Numbered from the stretch's first letter, positions 30,931-39,912 are shown. The stretch: DNA of 48,868 bases from Planctomycetota bacterium (GCA_029260825.1 JAJDCM010000100.1:1-48868), one strand, 5' to 3'. Program-made: numbers and translations. Notes: generated from the sequence alone by a model not told the origin.

Positions 30931-32586
30931 CTAGAGCGCCTGAATCTCTCGAATCAGGGTGTTGATGGCTCTTCTTGCGGCGTCGATCGGCACCACCGGG
31001 TAAGAAGAAGAAGAGACGGATGCGACGATTTTCTCGAGTTTCTTCCGGATGGCAGCGAGCCTGAGGGTGTTGTCCGCCGATCCGTTTTTTCTCTGGCGAT
31101 CTATTTCGTCCCTGAGGAAACGGATGGCCCGGGCGTCCTCGAGCCCCTGAGAAAGTGTCTCGAGCCGCATGCTGGGGAGCAATCCGAGGGGGCCAGGATA
31201 AACGATGAACATGGATCCGGACGGGGAGGCCGCTCCTCCAGGCTGCTGAAAAATGTCCAAGGGCCAGTGGTTGAGGTATCCGGCTTCAAGAGGGGCCTTG
31301 GCATCGATCCGGGTCCAGGGGAGTCGGCGGCTGAGTGAGAGCGGAGAGTGAAGAAAGAACTCGGGCATTCTGGAGGCGAGATCTCGTCGGCTCGAAGTTC
31401 GAATGATGACTTTTGGAGAGTCTCCGTCCTCGCCTTCGTTTTGGGGTGCGCGGGGGAAGGCCAGGGTGCAGAGGTCTGCTTTGCCCGTGGCCGCTAAATG
31501 CTCACGAAGAGCCGGGACAATCCCTTCCATCCATGGATCGAAGTCGACTCCGGATGGATCCAGGGATAGCTTTTCGATCGAATTCGTCTGCTGGTTCCGG
31601 TAGTTGAAGACTGCGTCTTGGTCCGGCACGGCCTCCAGAAGAACGGAGTCGGTGATTCCTCCTTCTTCGATCGCGGAAAGACAGGCATCGAGGCGGGAAA
31701 AGTCGAGTGTGAAAGACGGGGCTTTTGGGTCCCAGGAAGATGGGCAACTCGCCCGGATCAGCTGGTGCATTTCGTTGCCGGGACCGACGAGGTGGAGGGG
31801 TACGGCAAGGGAGTGAATCTTTCGTTCGAAGAGAAGTCGGGAGGTTGCTTCAATGAGCTCCAGATGGGGTTCTGACCACGGAGAAACCGCGTGAGTGGTG
31901 GCCAGGATTTCGGGGGAAAGAGCGAATCGGACGTCGATTCCCTGGCGGGGGGGCTCGATCTCGGGACGGCCAAGAACCTTGATGATGACCTCCACGTAAT
32001 GGGCCTGCGCTCCTGCCGCAGCTTCAATGCCCCCCAGATACGTTCCCGGGGGATAGTCGGAGGGGATAGGAATCTTTACCCATACCGGAAGGCTTACAAG
32101 GCCGGGGATGGGGTAGCGCTCGAGGCTGATCAACGGGTCGGCGGTCATTTTGGATGTTTCATCAACCGGCAAGTAGCGTCCCACGCTGAAGGTCACGTCA
32201 GTCGATCGAATATATTTTCCGCTTACAAGGTCGCCGATGTCTGAAGCCAAGAATCTCATATCCGAGAGGTTCTTGGTTGCACGGCAACAGAGCTGGGCGT
32301 TGATCGTTTCGCCAGGTAGACCCGAGACCATGATTCTTCGGTCTTGATTCAATGAACGAGTGAAGGTTCCTGAAGTGACCCGGGTGTCAACGGTCGTTGG
32401 CCAGATCAAGAAGGTGATGGGGACGGTCTTCAGGTTTGGCTGAGCAATGGATTTGAAGCCCTGGGGGGGCATGAGACAGGTTAGAGCCAGGGCAAGCGCC
32501 AGGGGAAGGACAGGGAAAGTCCTCTTCCTACCCGTCTTCTGGTGAGTGGAGGAAGTTTCGGTCTGGGGGCGACTCGCGTGATTCAT
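30931..32586 (-). CDS. Exported protein with DUF4091/GH123-like C-terminus
   Basis: ATG at 32586 is 31 bases after the stop of the upstream gene; GTG at 32601 in the same frame is an alternative. A signal peptide lies at ~22-48 (FPVLPLALALALTCLMPPQG). Residues ~50-190 look like a beta-sandwich with the phrase VWVKIPIPSDYPPGTYLGGI, typical of GH123 N-terminal domains. The C-terminal part ends in MFIVYPGPLGLLPSMRLETL and SQGLEDARAIRFLRD, the DUF4091 signature (usually YPG...SIRLE.LRDGIEDYEYL). GH123 enzymes cleave N-acetylgalactosamine from glycans. I cannot place the catalytic Asp-Glu pair with confidence, so activity is uncertain. It is the second gene of an operon with the LamG/HExxH protein. 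Confidence 0.65.
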   Translation of the reverse strand: MNHASRPQTETSSTHQKTGRKRTFPVLPLALALALTCLMPPQGFKSIAQPNLKTVPITFLIWPTTVDTRVTSGTFTRSLNQDRRIMVSGLPGETINAQLCCRATKNLSDMRFLASDIGDLVSGKYIRSTDVTFSVGRYLPVDETSKMTADPLISLERYPIPGLVSLPVWVKIPIPSDYPPGTYLGGIEAAAGAQAHYVEVIIKVLGRPEIEPPRQGIDVRFALSPEILATTHAVSPWSEPHLELIEATSRLLFERKIHSLAVPLHLVGPGNEMHQLIRASCPSSWDPKAPSFTLDFSRLDACLSAIEEGGITDSVLLEAVPDQDAVFNYRNQQTNSIEKLSLDPSGVDFDPWMEGIVPALREHLAATGKADLCTLAFPRAPQNEGEDGDSPKVIIRTSSRRDLASRMPEFFLHSPLSLSRRLPWTRIDAKAPLEAGYLNHWPLDIFQQPGGAASPSGSMFIVYPGPLGLLPSMRLETLSQGLEDARAIRFLRDEIDRQRKNGSADNTLRLAAIRKKLEKIVASVSSSSYPVVPIDAARRAINTLIREIQAL

Positions 32587-32617
32587 GCCGGATTCTCCCA
32601 CGATCCTACGAGATGGA

Positions 32618-35602
32618 TCAAGGGACTACTTCAAGACTGATGATGGTCGGATCACTTTCTCGAACGGAATCATTAACAACGAGTGTAACCGTGATCGTTC
32701 CCGGTTGGGTGGGACTCACAACGAAGGTGGGGGCATAGCCGCGTGGGATGGGAGTATGACCTTCTCGGACCGTCCATCGGTGCCCGGCAATGTCTCGCCC
32801 TTCCGGATCCGAGCTCAGGGTGCCATCGAGGGTCAGGCTCTCCCCGACGCGAATCGTTGCCGGGGCCGGCTTGATGTGAGCGATCGGCCTGAGGTCTTTT
32901 TTGTCGGCACTAGTATTGATCGATACTCTTGTCTGCTCGTGATGAGGAGCGTCCTTCGTTTCTTTTCGGGTGATGTTGGTGCGAATGGACAGGGTCCCGC
33001 GGTTCCTGTCGCCCGTGTAGAAGGCAAGATGAAAGAGGTCGATGTCGATGAAATGGTACTCGACTCGTGAACCGATCGCGATCTCTACAAGAAAGACGGT
33101 GTTGACTTCCGTAATACTGGGTGTGAGCGGGAGGGCATGCTTGACGGTGGAGAACGGATTGGGAATCCGGATCGCTCCCTCAATTACATCGGTGTCGGGA
33201 TCATCCCATTGCTCATCCGTTACGCGAGGAAAAGTCCACATCCCTTCGGTATCCGTGCAGCCCACGAACTTGGGTCGCCTTGAGAAGTAGCCCGAGAAAC
33301 ACCCCTCGGAACCAGGTGTCTGCTGAAACACTCGTATCTGTGCGGAAGGAAGTGGTTTGCCTTCGATGTCGGTCACGAACAGCCGGTTGTAGAGGGGGAT
33401 ATTGCGAGTAAACGTATCGACCAGTTCCGGACTTTCGAATGTCTTGTAATGATCTACGTGGCTTGCGTTCGCCGGAGAGAGCCGGGGGAAGGAGGTCGAC
33501 ATCATGGGGCCAAGCACGGTTATGCCGCGCCGAGGATCGGCGATCTCGGGAAGCGGGTTTCCGATCGAGCCTTCCGGGCCGTTGGCACTGCCGCTGTACA
33601 CGAACTCGGACTCGTCGATCGGGCTTTTGGAGAGGGTGGCGAGCCGGGTTGGATGATTTGCGGGAACTTGATCAGGCCCGATCACATAGATCGAGCGTCT
33701 ACGCACCCCATAGCAGAGAAGGTCTGGAATGGCCAGGTAGGCATGGCAGAGTTCGTGAAGGAGTCCGAACTGCCAGCGAACTCGATCTTCGGGCCGCAGG
33801 AGATCGGGCCCAAGGGTGAACTGTCCCCGTTCCTTTACATCCAGAAAAGAACGGTGGGAGCGGACTGCTTCCGTCTCCTCGTCAACATATTCGAGGGAAT
33901 CGATGCGGAGACGAACCTGCACCCCCGAGGGGGTAGTAATAGAATATACGGTATTCTGAAGCATCGCGTTCAGGCGGTCGATATGTCCCGTGAGAAGATC
34001 CTCGATCCCAAAAGATCCAGTCAGGGTCTGAAGGCCCCGATAAGCCACTGAAAGCGAGCGGGGAACTCCAAATGCAACGGGGCGAGCTTCACTCCACTCG
34101 AGGCGAAGATTATTGGACCGACACAGCTCGGGTATCTTTCTTTCCGGGTCCAGGTCCAGCTCAAGGAAGTAGGGAGTACCCGGATGGAGAAACCGAATCT
34201 CGAGGAGGGCCTCCTCACCAGGATCGAGCCGCTTGGGAAAGATCCTGGCGCCCCAGCTGAGAGGGGGAGATTCCTTGTTTGGAATCCCATTTCCGTCTTC
34301 ATCGAGGGTCGTGCGCCAGTCGTAGCGGAATCCAGGGGAAGGCTGATGGCCGTGGTTGGCAACGTGGGCAAAGAAGACCACTTCGCCGTTGTGACCTGTT
34401 TGCCTGTCGAAAAGGGAGGCTTCGCTTCTTGATCCGAGCTCGAAATAGCGCACCGACAGATCCGGAAGATTCTGGGGAAGAACCTGGAAATTACTCGAGG
34501 CAGTCAGTTCTCCGTATCGTGCGGTAACAGAGACTACCCCGGGTTCCTTGCCAAGGATTCCTCCGTGGACATCAGTCGTTGCCGTTGTGGGGGGGCTGGC
34601 GGTGAGCTGGAGGATCTTTCTTCCATCCCAGCTCTCGAGGAATGACTCACGGCTTCCACCGATGGAAAGGAGATCGAGCTCCTGGCCGTCTGGACGGATT
34701 CCTCGCAGACCGATTTGCTTTCGTTGGTTGACAAGGACAACGTGATCCGAAGTCACTCCGAATGGAGCGGAATCGATGCGGATTCCTTTCAGCGGAGCAG
34801 TTCGGAGGAAGTCGCGATGGACGCGATTCAGAATTTTTGTCGTGTTCCCGGAGACCAGAAGCTCGTCCAGGGTGAAGGATCGGTCGGGAGATAAGGATAG
34901 GAGTCCTGTGACCGGCTCGTCTCCGGGTCCCGTCCCGAACCGGACTCCGGGGCAGGTCGTAGAAGCTCGGAGGGATCCGTCAACATAGAGCGATAGGAGT
35001 GACCCGCTACGCCAGACGATGGAGATGAGACTGAAGTGTTCCGAGATCCGTCGAAGAGGGGGTGTCACAGCCGCCGCCTGGGTGGTTTCGTTTCTCAGTT
35101 CAATGCGCAGGCGATCTTCGGTCTCCAGGCTGAGGGTGAGAGTTGAATTTCCCTGCATTGCCGTGAAAATGACAGCGGCTTGCAGCTGACGATTTCTTGG
35201 CGGTCGATCGATCCGGCACCAGAACTGAATGAGCCCCTCTTCCGTGGGGAAAAAGGGACCTCGATAGCTGATGTTGCCTCCGGCGGGGATCCGGAGACCC
35301 TGCTTCTGAGCGCCTCGCGAGAAGACGACGTCTTTTTTCTGGGCAGCACCGATCCCCTCGGGGAGCTCGGAGGTGAGGGAGTTTTCGAACCGGACAAGAA
35401 GGGTCGTCTGAGGAGCGCTTTCGTAGTTTCGTGCCGGAATGGGAACGAGGGAATCGGTTTGTGCCCGGGCGCTCTGCCAGGAATTCGTGAAAAGAAGGAG
35501 CCCGGCTACGAAGAGCGAGACGGAGCGGGAGATTCGACCGCGGTGGCGGGGTTTACGAATGGCACCATCCGGTGCACCGGTCTGAACCAAAGCGTTCACC
35601 AT
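32618..35602 (-). CDS. Exported multidomain protein: LamG, Ig-like, CARDB, HExxH metallopeptidase-like core, PKD
   Basis: The ATG follows GGAAAGG. The 994-residue protein has a signal peptide (~26-48, SVSLFVAGLLLFTNSWQSARA), a LamG/concanavalin-like domain (~65-260), a bacterial Ig-like domain (~285-378), a CARDB-type domain (~379-503), a region with the zinc-site motif HELCHAYLAIPD (His616, Glu617, His620, Asp627), a carboxypeptidase-regulatory-like domain (~755-840) and a C-terminal PKD domain (~905-994). HExxH with a downstream Asp suggests a zinc peptidase related to metzincins, although the usual Gly and spacing (HExxHxxGxxD) are off by one. A peptidase acting on extracellular or cell-surface protein is likely. 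It is the first gene of an operon with the DUF4091 protein. Confidence 0.72.
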   Translation of the reverse strand: MVNALVQTGAPDGAIRKPRHRGRISRSVSLFVAGLLLFTNSWQSARAQTDSLVPIPARNYESAPQTTLLVRFENSLTSELPEGIGAAQKKDVVFSRGAQKQGLRIPAGGNISYRGPFFPTEEGLIQFWCRIDRPPRNRQLQAAVIFTAMQGNSTLTLSLETEDRLRIELRNETTQAAAVTPPLRRISEHFSLISIVWRSGSLLSLYVDGSLRASTTCPGVRFGTGPGDEPVTGLLSLSPDRSFTLDELLVSGNTTKILNRVHRDFLRTAPLKGIRIDSAPFGVTSDHVVLVNQRKQIGLRGIRPDGQELDLLSIGGSRESFLESWDGRKILQLTASPPTTATTDVHGGILGKEPGVVSVTARYGELTASSNFQVLPQNLPDLSVRYFELGSRSEASLFDRQTGHNGEVVFFAHVANHGHQPSPGFRYDWRTTLDEDGNGIPNKESPPLSWGARIFPKRLDPGEEALLEIRFLHPGTPYFLELDLDPERKIPELCRSNNLRLEWSEARPVAFGVPRSLSVAYRGLQTLTGSFGIEDLLTGHIDRLNAMLQNTVYSITTPSGVQVRLRIDSLEYVDEETEAVRSHRSFLDVKERGQFTLGPDLLRPEDRVRWQFGLLHELCHAYLAIPDLLCYGVRRRSIYVIGPDQVPANHPTRLATLSKSPIDESEFVYSGSANGPEGSIGNPLPEIADPRRGITVLGPMMSTSFPRLSPANASHVDHYKTFESPELVDTFTRNIPLYNRLFVTDIEGKPLPSAQIRVFQQTPGSEGCFSGYFSRRPKFVGCTDTEGMWTFPRVTDEQWDDPDTDVIEGAIRIPNPFSTVKHALPLTPSITEVNTVFLVEIAIGSRVEYHFIDIDLFHLAFYTGDRNRGTLSIRTNITRKETKDAPHHEQTRVSINTSADKKDLRPIAHIKPAPATIRVGESLTLDGTLSSDPEGRDIAGHRWTVREGHTPIPRGYAPTFVVSPTQPGTITVTLVVNDSVRESDPTIISLEVVP

Positions 35603-35705
35603 GGGTGACCTTTCCTGCGAGAGTTTCTTCTCACAGAATCGAATTCCAACGCAAGATCCTGTAGCTGAAAAGGATACGTTTCATGTGGTCTTCCGCTCCG
35701 AACTT

Positions 35706-35721
35706 TGGCATCGGAGTTGCT
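35706..35721 (+). promoter_or_regulatory. Sigma-54-like -24/-12 promoter with no gene behind it
   Basis: TGGCAT, five bases, TTGCT, preceded by TT; GG (35707-35708) and GC (35719-35720) are exactly ten bases apart. It points into a region that has no ORF but a multi-hairpin sequence ending in a strong intrinsic terminator. Confidence 0.7.
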
Positions 35722-35732
35722 TTTTGTTTCAG

Positions 35733-35978
35733 CGAAGAGAAGCAAGTTTCGAATATTGGGATGGGGTCCCAGGAGTAAGCGGCGTTTCGTCTCCGGGTCA
35801 CGGGGCCCTGTCCCATTTCTTTTATACGATCCGCTTCAGCGTTCTTCGCTCAAGCGATGGATAGCATAACCTCCTTATCTTGACGCTCGAGGTTTCCTAC
35901 CCTCGAGTCGATCGCGGGTGCGATCAAGCGCTGGGTATGGACGCGAGTTGGCTCCTCTCCGACTCGCGTCTTCTTTTT
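35733..35978 (+). ncRNA. Predicted sigma-54-dependent small RNA (~245 nt)
   Basis: The 5' end is estimated 12 bases after the -12 box and the 3' end is the terminator tract. Predicted elements in order: a long-range stem TGGGA (35757-35761) with TCCCA (35811-35815); hairpin CGCTTCAGCG/CGCTCAAGCG (35832-35856, one mismatch); an unpaired segment with ACCTCCTTA (35869-35877), identical to the canonical 16S 3' tail and thus able to pair with ribosome-binding sites; hairpin CTCGAGG/CCTCGAG (35886-35907); hairpin GATCG/CGATC (35910-35925); terminator hairpin. The only reading frames are of five to eight codons. Known sigma-54-dependent sRNAs (Qrr, GlmY/GlmZ, CrcZ) provide the precedent. Confidence 0.6.
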
Positions 35979-35979
35979 T
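35940..35979 (+). terminator. Strong intrinsic terminator of the predicted small RNA
   Basis: GACGCGAGT (35940-35948) pairs perfectly with ACTCGCGTC (35962-35970), 13-base loop, followed by TTCTTTTTT. No plus-strand protein gene lies upstream of it; the genes on both sides are on the minus strand, which is why it argues for an RNA gene. Confidence 0.88.
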
Positions 35980-35992
35980 GGGCGGATGGATT

Positions 35993-36036
35993 CCTGGTCG
36001 ATTGACTGGCTCGATTGACCGGCTCGATTGACCAGG
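35993..36036. repeat. Three 13-base tandem repeats inside an inverted repeat
   Basis: TCGATTGAC followed by (T/C)GGC or CAGG occurs at 35998, 36011 and 36024 with a period of 13 bases. The block is bounded by CCTGGTC (35993-35999) and GACCAGG (36030-36036). It lies between the small-RNA terminator and the 3' end of the signal peptidase gene. Confidence 0.7.
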
Positions 36037-36082
36037 TTCGTGGGCAAGAAAGAAAGCCGTCGACCTTCATGAAGAATGCAGG

Positions 36083-36805
36083 TTAACTCAGCCCGATAGC
36101 TCGGATCAGGTAGGGGATCCCGACGAAGCAAAACAGTCCGATGCCGCCCAGTGAGAGCGCGAGACAAATGGGGCGTTCGGTGAAGACGTGGAAGTTATTG
36201 AGGGGCCAGAGCCGAACCCTGATCTTGCCCTTGATGAGGTGTCTGGAGATGGGACCCAGATCACGACTGTCTTTGCTCGCGGGTCGATTATCTCCCAGAA
36301 CGAAGAAAGACCCTTCCGGGACCACCAGATTCCGACTGCTTCGATACTCGTACCCCTGCAGGTGTTCGGTGAGATACGTTTCGTTCAGAGTCTCGCCATT
36401 GACGGATACGCCGGCTCGATCAATCCGGATCGAGTCTCCGGGAAGTCCCACGACCCGTTTGATGAAATCTTCTTCGGGATTGAGCGGGTTTTCGTGGACG
36501 ACCACGTCAAAGCGTTCGATGGGAGTGAAGCGGTAGGTAAGAGTATCGACTACCAGCCGATCGCCGTCATGAAACGTCTGTTTCATGGAGCTTCCCTTCA
36601 CAACGGACACGTGGAAAACGAACGTGTAGAGAAAGAGGAAGCACAGGGCGAACTTGAGGACATCCCCCAGGAGTTCAAGGGCGAACGTTCGGAGTGGAGT
36701 GGTGGCTGCTGCCTCCTCGGCAACGGTTGTTGACGTCGGATTCGCGTCAAAAGCGTCATCACCGACCGCAATTTCGGACGGGGTATCGGAAAGGTGATCG
36801 TTCAA
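36083..36805 (-). CDS. lepB: Signal peptidase I
   Basis: The 240-residue protein has a ~40-residue acidic cytoplasmic N-terminus, one membrane anchor (VLKFALCFLFLYTFVFHVSVV), the nucleophile in KGSSMKQT (Ser73), the general-base lysine in DFIKRVVGLPGD (Lys116), and box E GDNRPASKDSRDLGPI. A second hydrophobic segment at the very C-terminus (ICLALSLGGIGLFCFVGIPYLI) is an extra anchor not present in the shortest family members. It removes signal peptides from exported proteins such as the many in this window. A TATAGT element ~45 bases upstream may be its -10 box. Confidence 0.95.
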   Translation of the reverse strand: MNDHLSDTPSEIAVGDDAFDANPTSTTVAEEAAATTPLRTFALELLGDVLKFALCFLFLYTFVFHVSVVKGSSMKQTFHDGDRLVVDTLTYRFTPIERFDVVVHENPLNPEEDFIKRVVGLPGDSIRIDRAGVSVNGETLNETYLTEHLQGYEYRSSRNLVVPEGSFFVLGDNRPASKDSRDLGPISRHLIKGKIRVRLWPLNNFHVFTERPICLALSLGGIGLFCFVGIPYLIRAIGLS

Positions 36806-36881
36806 CTTCGATCCTCCGGATAGGTCGTTGCCCAGAAGGTGTTGGTCGGTAGCATATTACTATACAAGTTCTGTTTCCAGC

Positions 36882-37196
36882 CTATCCGTGAGTGATTCGA
36901 AAATCGGGGCAAGATTCCTGGTTTGCTGGCCAATCCAGATCGACCTGGGTCACTTTGGCCATGACGGGACCTTTTCGGCACCATTCCAGCGCCGCGAGCA
37001 CCTGGCTCCGTTTTCCCTGAAAGAGTGCCTCGACACTCCTGTCGGGGCGATTCCTGACCCAGCCTGTAAGACCGAGGTCCTGGGCTTTCCGTTTCGTTGC
37101 GTAACGAAACCCCACTCCCTGTACGCGGCCCTGGATCAATATGTGAGCTACCGCATCGACATTCGTTTCTGGAGATGAAGGGTTCTTGGAGTCCAT
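36882..37196 (-). CDS. acyP: Acylphosphatase
   Basis: The ~104-residue protein has the acylphosphatase signature HILIQGRVQGVGFRYATKRKA (catalytic Arg in GVGFR) and GLTGWVRNRPDRSVEALFQG (catalytic Asn in WVRN). It hydrolyses acyl phosphates such as acetyl phosphate or 1,3-bisphosphoglycerate. Two ATG codons, at 37208 and 37196, open the frame and neither has a strong ribosome site; 37196 gives a normal length plus a ~12-residue tail. The gene stands alone between lepB and the TPR gene. Confidence 0.92.
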   Translation of the reverse strand: MDSKNPSSPETNVDAVAHILIQGRVQGVGFRYATKRKAQDLGLTGWVRNRPDRSVEALFQGKRSQVLAALEWCRKGPVMAKVTQVDLDWPANQESCPDFRITHG

Positions 37197-37245
37197 GATC
37201 GAGATCATACCGGATCGCCGGGGTGGCGAAGAACCCTTGAAAAGG

Positions 37246-37282
37246 AAAAGCCCCGGGTTTCATGAGTGAAAACCGGGGCTTT
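37246..37282 (-). terminator. Intrinsic terminator downstream of the TPR gene
   Basis: AAAAGCCCCGG (37246-37256) pairs with CCGGGGCTTT (37273-37282). Read on the minus strand the arm ends in a T-rich run (TTTTCCTTTTC). It lies 220 bases after the TPR stop codon. The intervening 37283-37505 has no gene but two small hairpins, CTTGTT/AACAAG (37304-37322) and a CCGAG/TCGG stem near 37340, so the TPR mRNA has a long structured 3' end or a small RNA lies here. Confidence 0.7.
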
Positions 37283-37505
37283 CCTTGCAGGAGAGCAGCA
37301 ACGCTTGTTGTAGGAGAACAAGGGGAACTATTGCAACCGAGGGGCCACTCGGCAAGAAAGTTCAAACATTCTCCTAAGCCATTGCAGAATAGCGAATAGA
37401 GTGGATTGGGCTCGTCAAGCTGTTCGACGGGATGGGGACTCATTTCGCGAAAGGCTCTCCATTTGAGAATAGCTCGATCAGGATGATGAAGAATCGAAAG
37501 GAGGG

Positions 37506-38711
37506 TTACTGACGCGAGAGACTGAGGATTCTTCGGAAGTCCGGATCTTCTTCGAATCCGACGAACGCATCGTCTTGCAGCGCTGATGTGGCAAGGCTCG
37601 GGCATTGCTCAAGCGCTCGGGCGAGTCCAAAGAGCATCTCTTCTCGTTGTCCAAGACGGGAGTGTGCTCTGGAAAGGGCGTACCACGACTCATACTCATC
37701 TGGCTTCCGGGAGAGAATTGATTCGAGGGTGGTGCAGGCTTCGTCATAGCGGCGAAGATTGAAGAGCGAAAGGCCAGTGTTGTGGGTGGCCTTGTGATAG
37801 TCAGGGCAGATGACAAGAGCCTTTTCGTAGGCGCGGATGGCTTCTCCGTCTCGTCCAAGGCTGGAGAGGGCGTTCCCCCGATTGTTCCACGCCTGATAGA
37901 GGTTCGGATCCAGTTCAAGGGCGCGATCGAAAGCGTCGAGCGCATCCGCCCCTCGCTCCAGATGAAAGAGTGCGTTCCCCTTGTTGTACCAGGTTGCCGC
38001 ATCGTCTCCGCCAAGAACGAGAGCCCATTCATAGCTCTCCAGGGCTTCCGGGTTGCGCCCAAGGGATGCAAGCGCGTGCCCTTTGCAACGCCAGATGTTG
38101 GCATTTTCCGGGGCAAGTTTGCTTGCTTGCTCATAGGCGTTGGCCGCTTCCTTGAACCGTGCGCTCAGGTAGTAGGCATCAGCAAGGAAATTCATGGCGG
38201 TGATATCTTTGGGATCGATCTTGAGGGCTGCATCCCAGGAGTTGATCGCTTCCTCGAAGTTCGAGTCCTCGAGGTGAGCCACTCCCTTCTCATGCCATGT
38301 GGAACTCTGGAGCGGGTTCCGTCGAATCGCTTCCTCGAGGGCAGTCATTGCTTCCTGATTTCGATTGAGTCTGCGCAAAGCAGTTGCTCGACCGAGCCAG
38401 GCCGCGTCTTTGGTGGAGTCGATCCGGAGAGCTTCGGAAAAAGCGGAGAGTGCCCGCTCGAAGCGTCCCAGGCGAAGGAGAGTCCAGCCGTACAGGTTCC
38501 ATCCCTCAAAGCTCTGCGGGGAGTGACGCAGTGACGTCCCGAGGAGCTTTTCCGCAGATTCGTGGGAACCCAGCTGGGAGAGCATCTTGGCCCGGTTCAT
38601 CAGTCGTGTACCGCGCCCCGACCGATACCGGCGCAAGAAGGTGCGGGTCAGAGTCGTGCATAAACCGGCGACCACGGCCAGTCCGAGAATAATGATAAGA
38701 GCAACGGGCAT
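37506..38711 (-). CDS. Membrane-anchored TPR repeat protein
   Basis: The 401 residues start with one membrane helix (~3-24, ALIIILGLAVVAGLCTTLTRT) and continue with about nine tetratricopeptide repeats in canonical form (for example AWNNRGNALSSLGRDGEAIRAYEKAL, at ~270-295). The final ~70 residues are a looser helical cap. TPR domains form superhelical scaffolds for protein partners. No adjacent gene suggests the partner. The start codon has only a weak ribosome site. Confidence 0.88.
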   Translation of the reverse strand: MPVALIIILGLAVVAGLCTTLTRTFLRRYRSGRGTRLMNRAKMLSQLGSHESAEKLLGTSLRHSPQSFEGWNLYGWTLLRLGRFERALSAFSEALRIDSTKDAAWLGRATALRRLNRNQEAMTALEEAIRRNPLQSSTWHEKGVAHLEDSNFEEAINSWDAALKIDPKDITAMNFLADAYYLSARFKEAANAYEQASKLAPENANIWRCKGHALASLGRNPEALESYEWALVLGGDDAATWYNKGNALFHLERGADALDAFDRALELDPNLYQAWNNRGNALSSLGRDGEAIRAYEKALVICPDYHKATHNTGLSLFNLRRYDEACTTLESILSRKPDEYESWYALSRAHSRLGQREEMLFGLARALEQCPSLATSALQDDAFVGFEEDPDFRRILSLSRQ

Positions 38712-38943
38712 CGACGACCTTAGCTATTGCCTCGAACAACAGGCGGATAACGAGCCACCGTGCACTCCACGCTTGGTGTGCACACGTAGGGGAGTTCATC
38801 GGCGGGAAAGTCGGATTCCTTGAGGCGCTGACTCCAACCATGGCAGGAGGTCAGGTTTTTGTTCCCCCCTACCGATGGAATGATAGGATGCCGACCCGAC
38901 TCGATATGCCGTTTCAACGAACCCTGTTTCTGAGGAGCCCGTC

Positions 38944-39912
38944 ATGGATGCTGTAGCTGTCGATCTCGGTGGAACCAATCTTCGTGCAGCAAGAATCAGC
39001 GAAGACGGAACAATCCTGAAGCGAGCCGAAACCCCGACCGAGGCCCAGTCCGGGGTCGACAACGTGGTTTCAAGGATCGTCGGGGTCATCCGGGAGGCGA
39101 TGGGGGGTGATCGGTCGTCGGTCTCCGGGGTTGGGGTTGGCTTTGCCGCTCCTCTGGACGCCGAGAAGGGAGTTGTGCTTCAGGCCCCGAACCTCAAGGG
39201 CTGGATCAACATTCCTCTCGGAGAGAAGCTGAAAAGCGCTCTATCGATGCCGGTGGTCGTCGAGAACGATGCCAACGCGGCAGCTCTCGGGGAATTCTGG
39301 ATCGGCGCCGGCAAGAACGTTCAGAGTTTGGTTTGCCTGACTCTTGGAACGGGAATTGGCGGCGGGGTTGTCATCGGTGGAGAGATCTGGCGCGGAGCCG
39401 GGTTCCTGGCGGGAGAATTCGGCCATACGGTCCTTCGGGAGGAGGGAGAGGCGTGTCCTTGTGGAAGCCGGGGCTGCATCGAGCGATACGGCTCCGCCAG
39501 TGCCCTGCAACGATTTGCCCGCAAAGCCATCGATGCCCACCCGGAGAGCCTCCTGGCAAAGTCCTATGCGGATTGCCCCGATGATGTGTCGGCTCGCTCG
39601 GTGACCGAGCATGCGAAGCAGGGTGATGAGGTGAGTCTGGACTTGCTTCGAGACCACGGGAAGGTGCTGGGGATTGCCGCGGCGAATGTGGCGAACTTCC
39701 TCAATCCGGAGGTCATTGTTTTCGGTGGTGGCCTGATCCTCGCCGGCGACCTCCTTTTTGGGCCGCTCCAGGAAGAGTATGAAAAGCGAGCCCTTGCGGC
39801 TGCTGTTTCCTCGACCAGAATCGTCAAGGCCGAAGTTGGCCCTGATGCCGGGCTTATCGGTGCTGCCAAGGCCCTCTTCGATCGAGTTGCCGGGAACACA
39901 CTTCCGGCCTGA
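38944..39912 (+). CDS. ROK family sugar kinase (glucokinase-type)
   Basis: GGAG lies six bases before the ATG. The 322-residue protein has the actin-fold phosphate loops VAVDLGGTNLRAA and LTLGTGIGGGVVIGG, the sugar-binding ENDANAAALGE with catalytic Asp, the ROK motif GEFGHTVL and the zinc-binding CPCGSRGCIE. ROK proteins phosphorylate glucose, N-acetylmannosamine or related sugars; there is no N-terminal helix-turn-helix, so it is an enzyme and not a repressor. It is transcribed alone; the coiled-coil operon starts 223 bases later. Confidence 0.93.
   Translation: MDAVAVDLGGTNLRAARISEDGTILKRAETPTEAQSGVDNVVSRIVGVIREAMGGDRSSVSGVGVGFAAPLDAEKGVVLQAPNLKGWINIPLGEKLKSALSMPVVVENDANAAALGEFWIGAGKNVQSLVCLTLGTGIGGGVVIGGEIWRGAGFLAGEFGHTVLREEGEACPCGSRGCIERYGSASALQRFARKAIDAHPESLLAKSYADCPDDVSARSVTEHAKQGDEVSLDLLRDHGKVLGIAAANVANFLNPEVIVFGGGLILAGDLLFGPLQEEYEKRALAAAVSSTRIVKAEVGPDAGLIGAAKALFDRVAGNTLPA

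Noticed and set aside
36802..37605. 267-codon minus-strand frame across acylphosphatase and its upstream region
   Set aside because: It overlaps the well supported acylphosphatase and TPR genes in another frame and crosses an intrinsic terminator.
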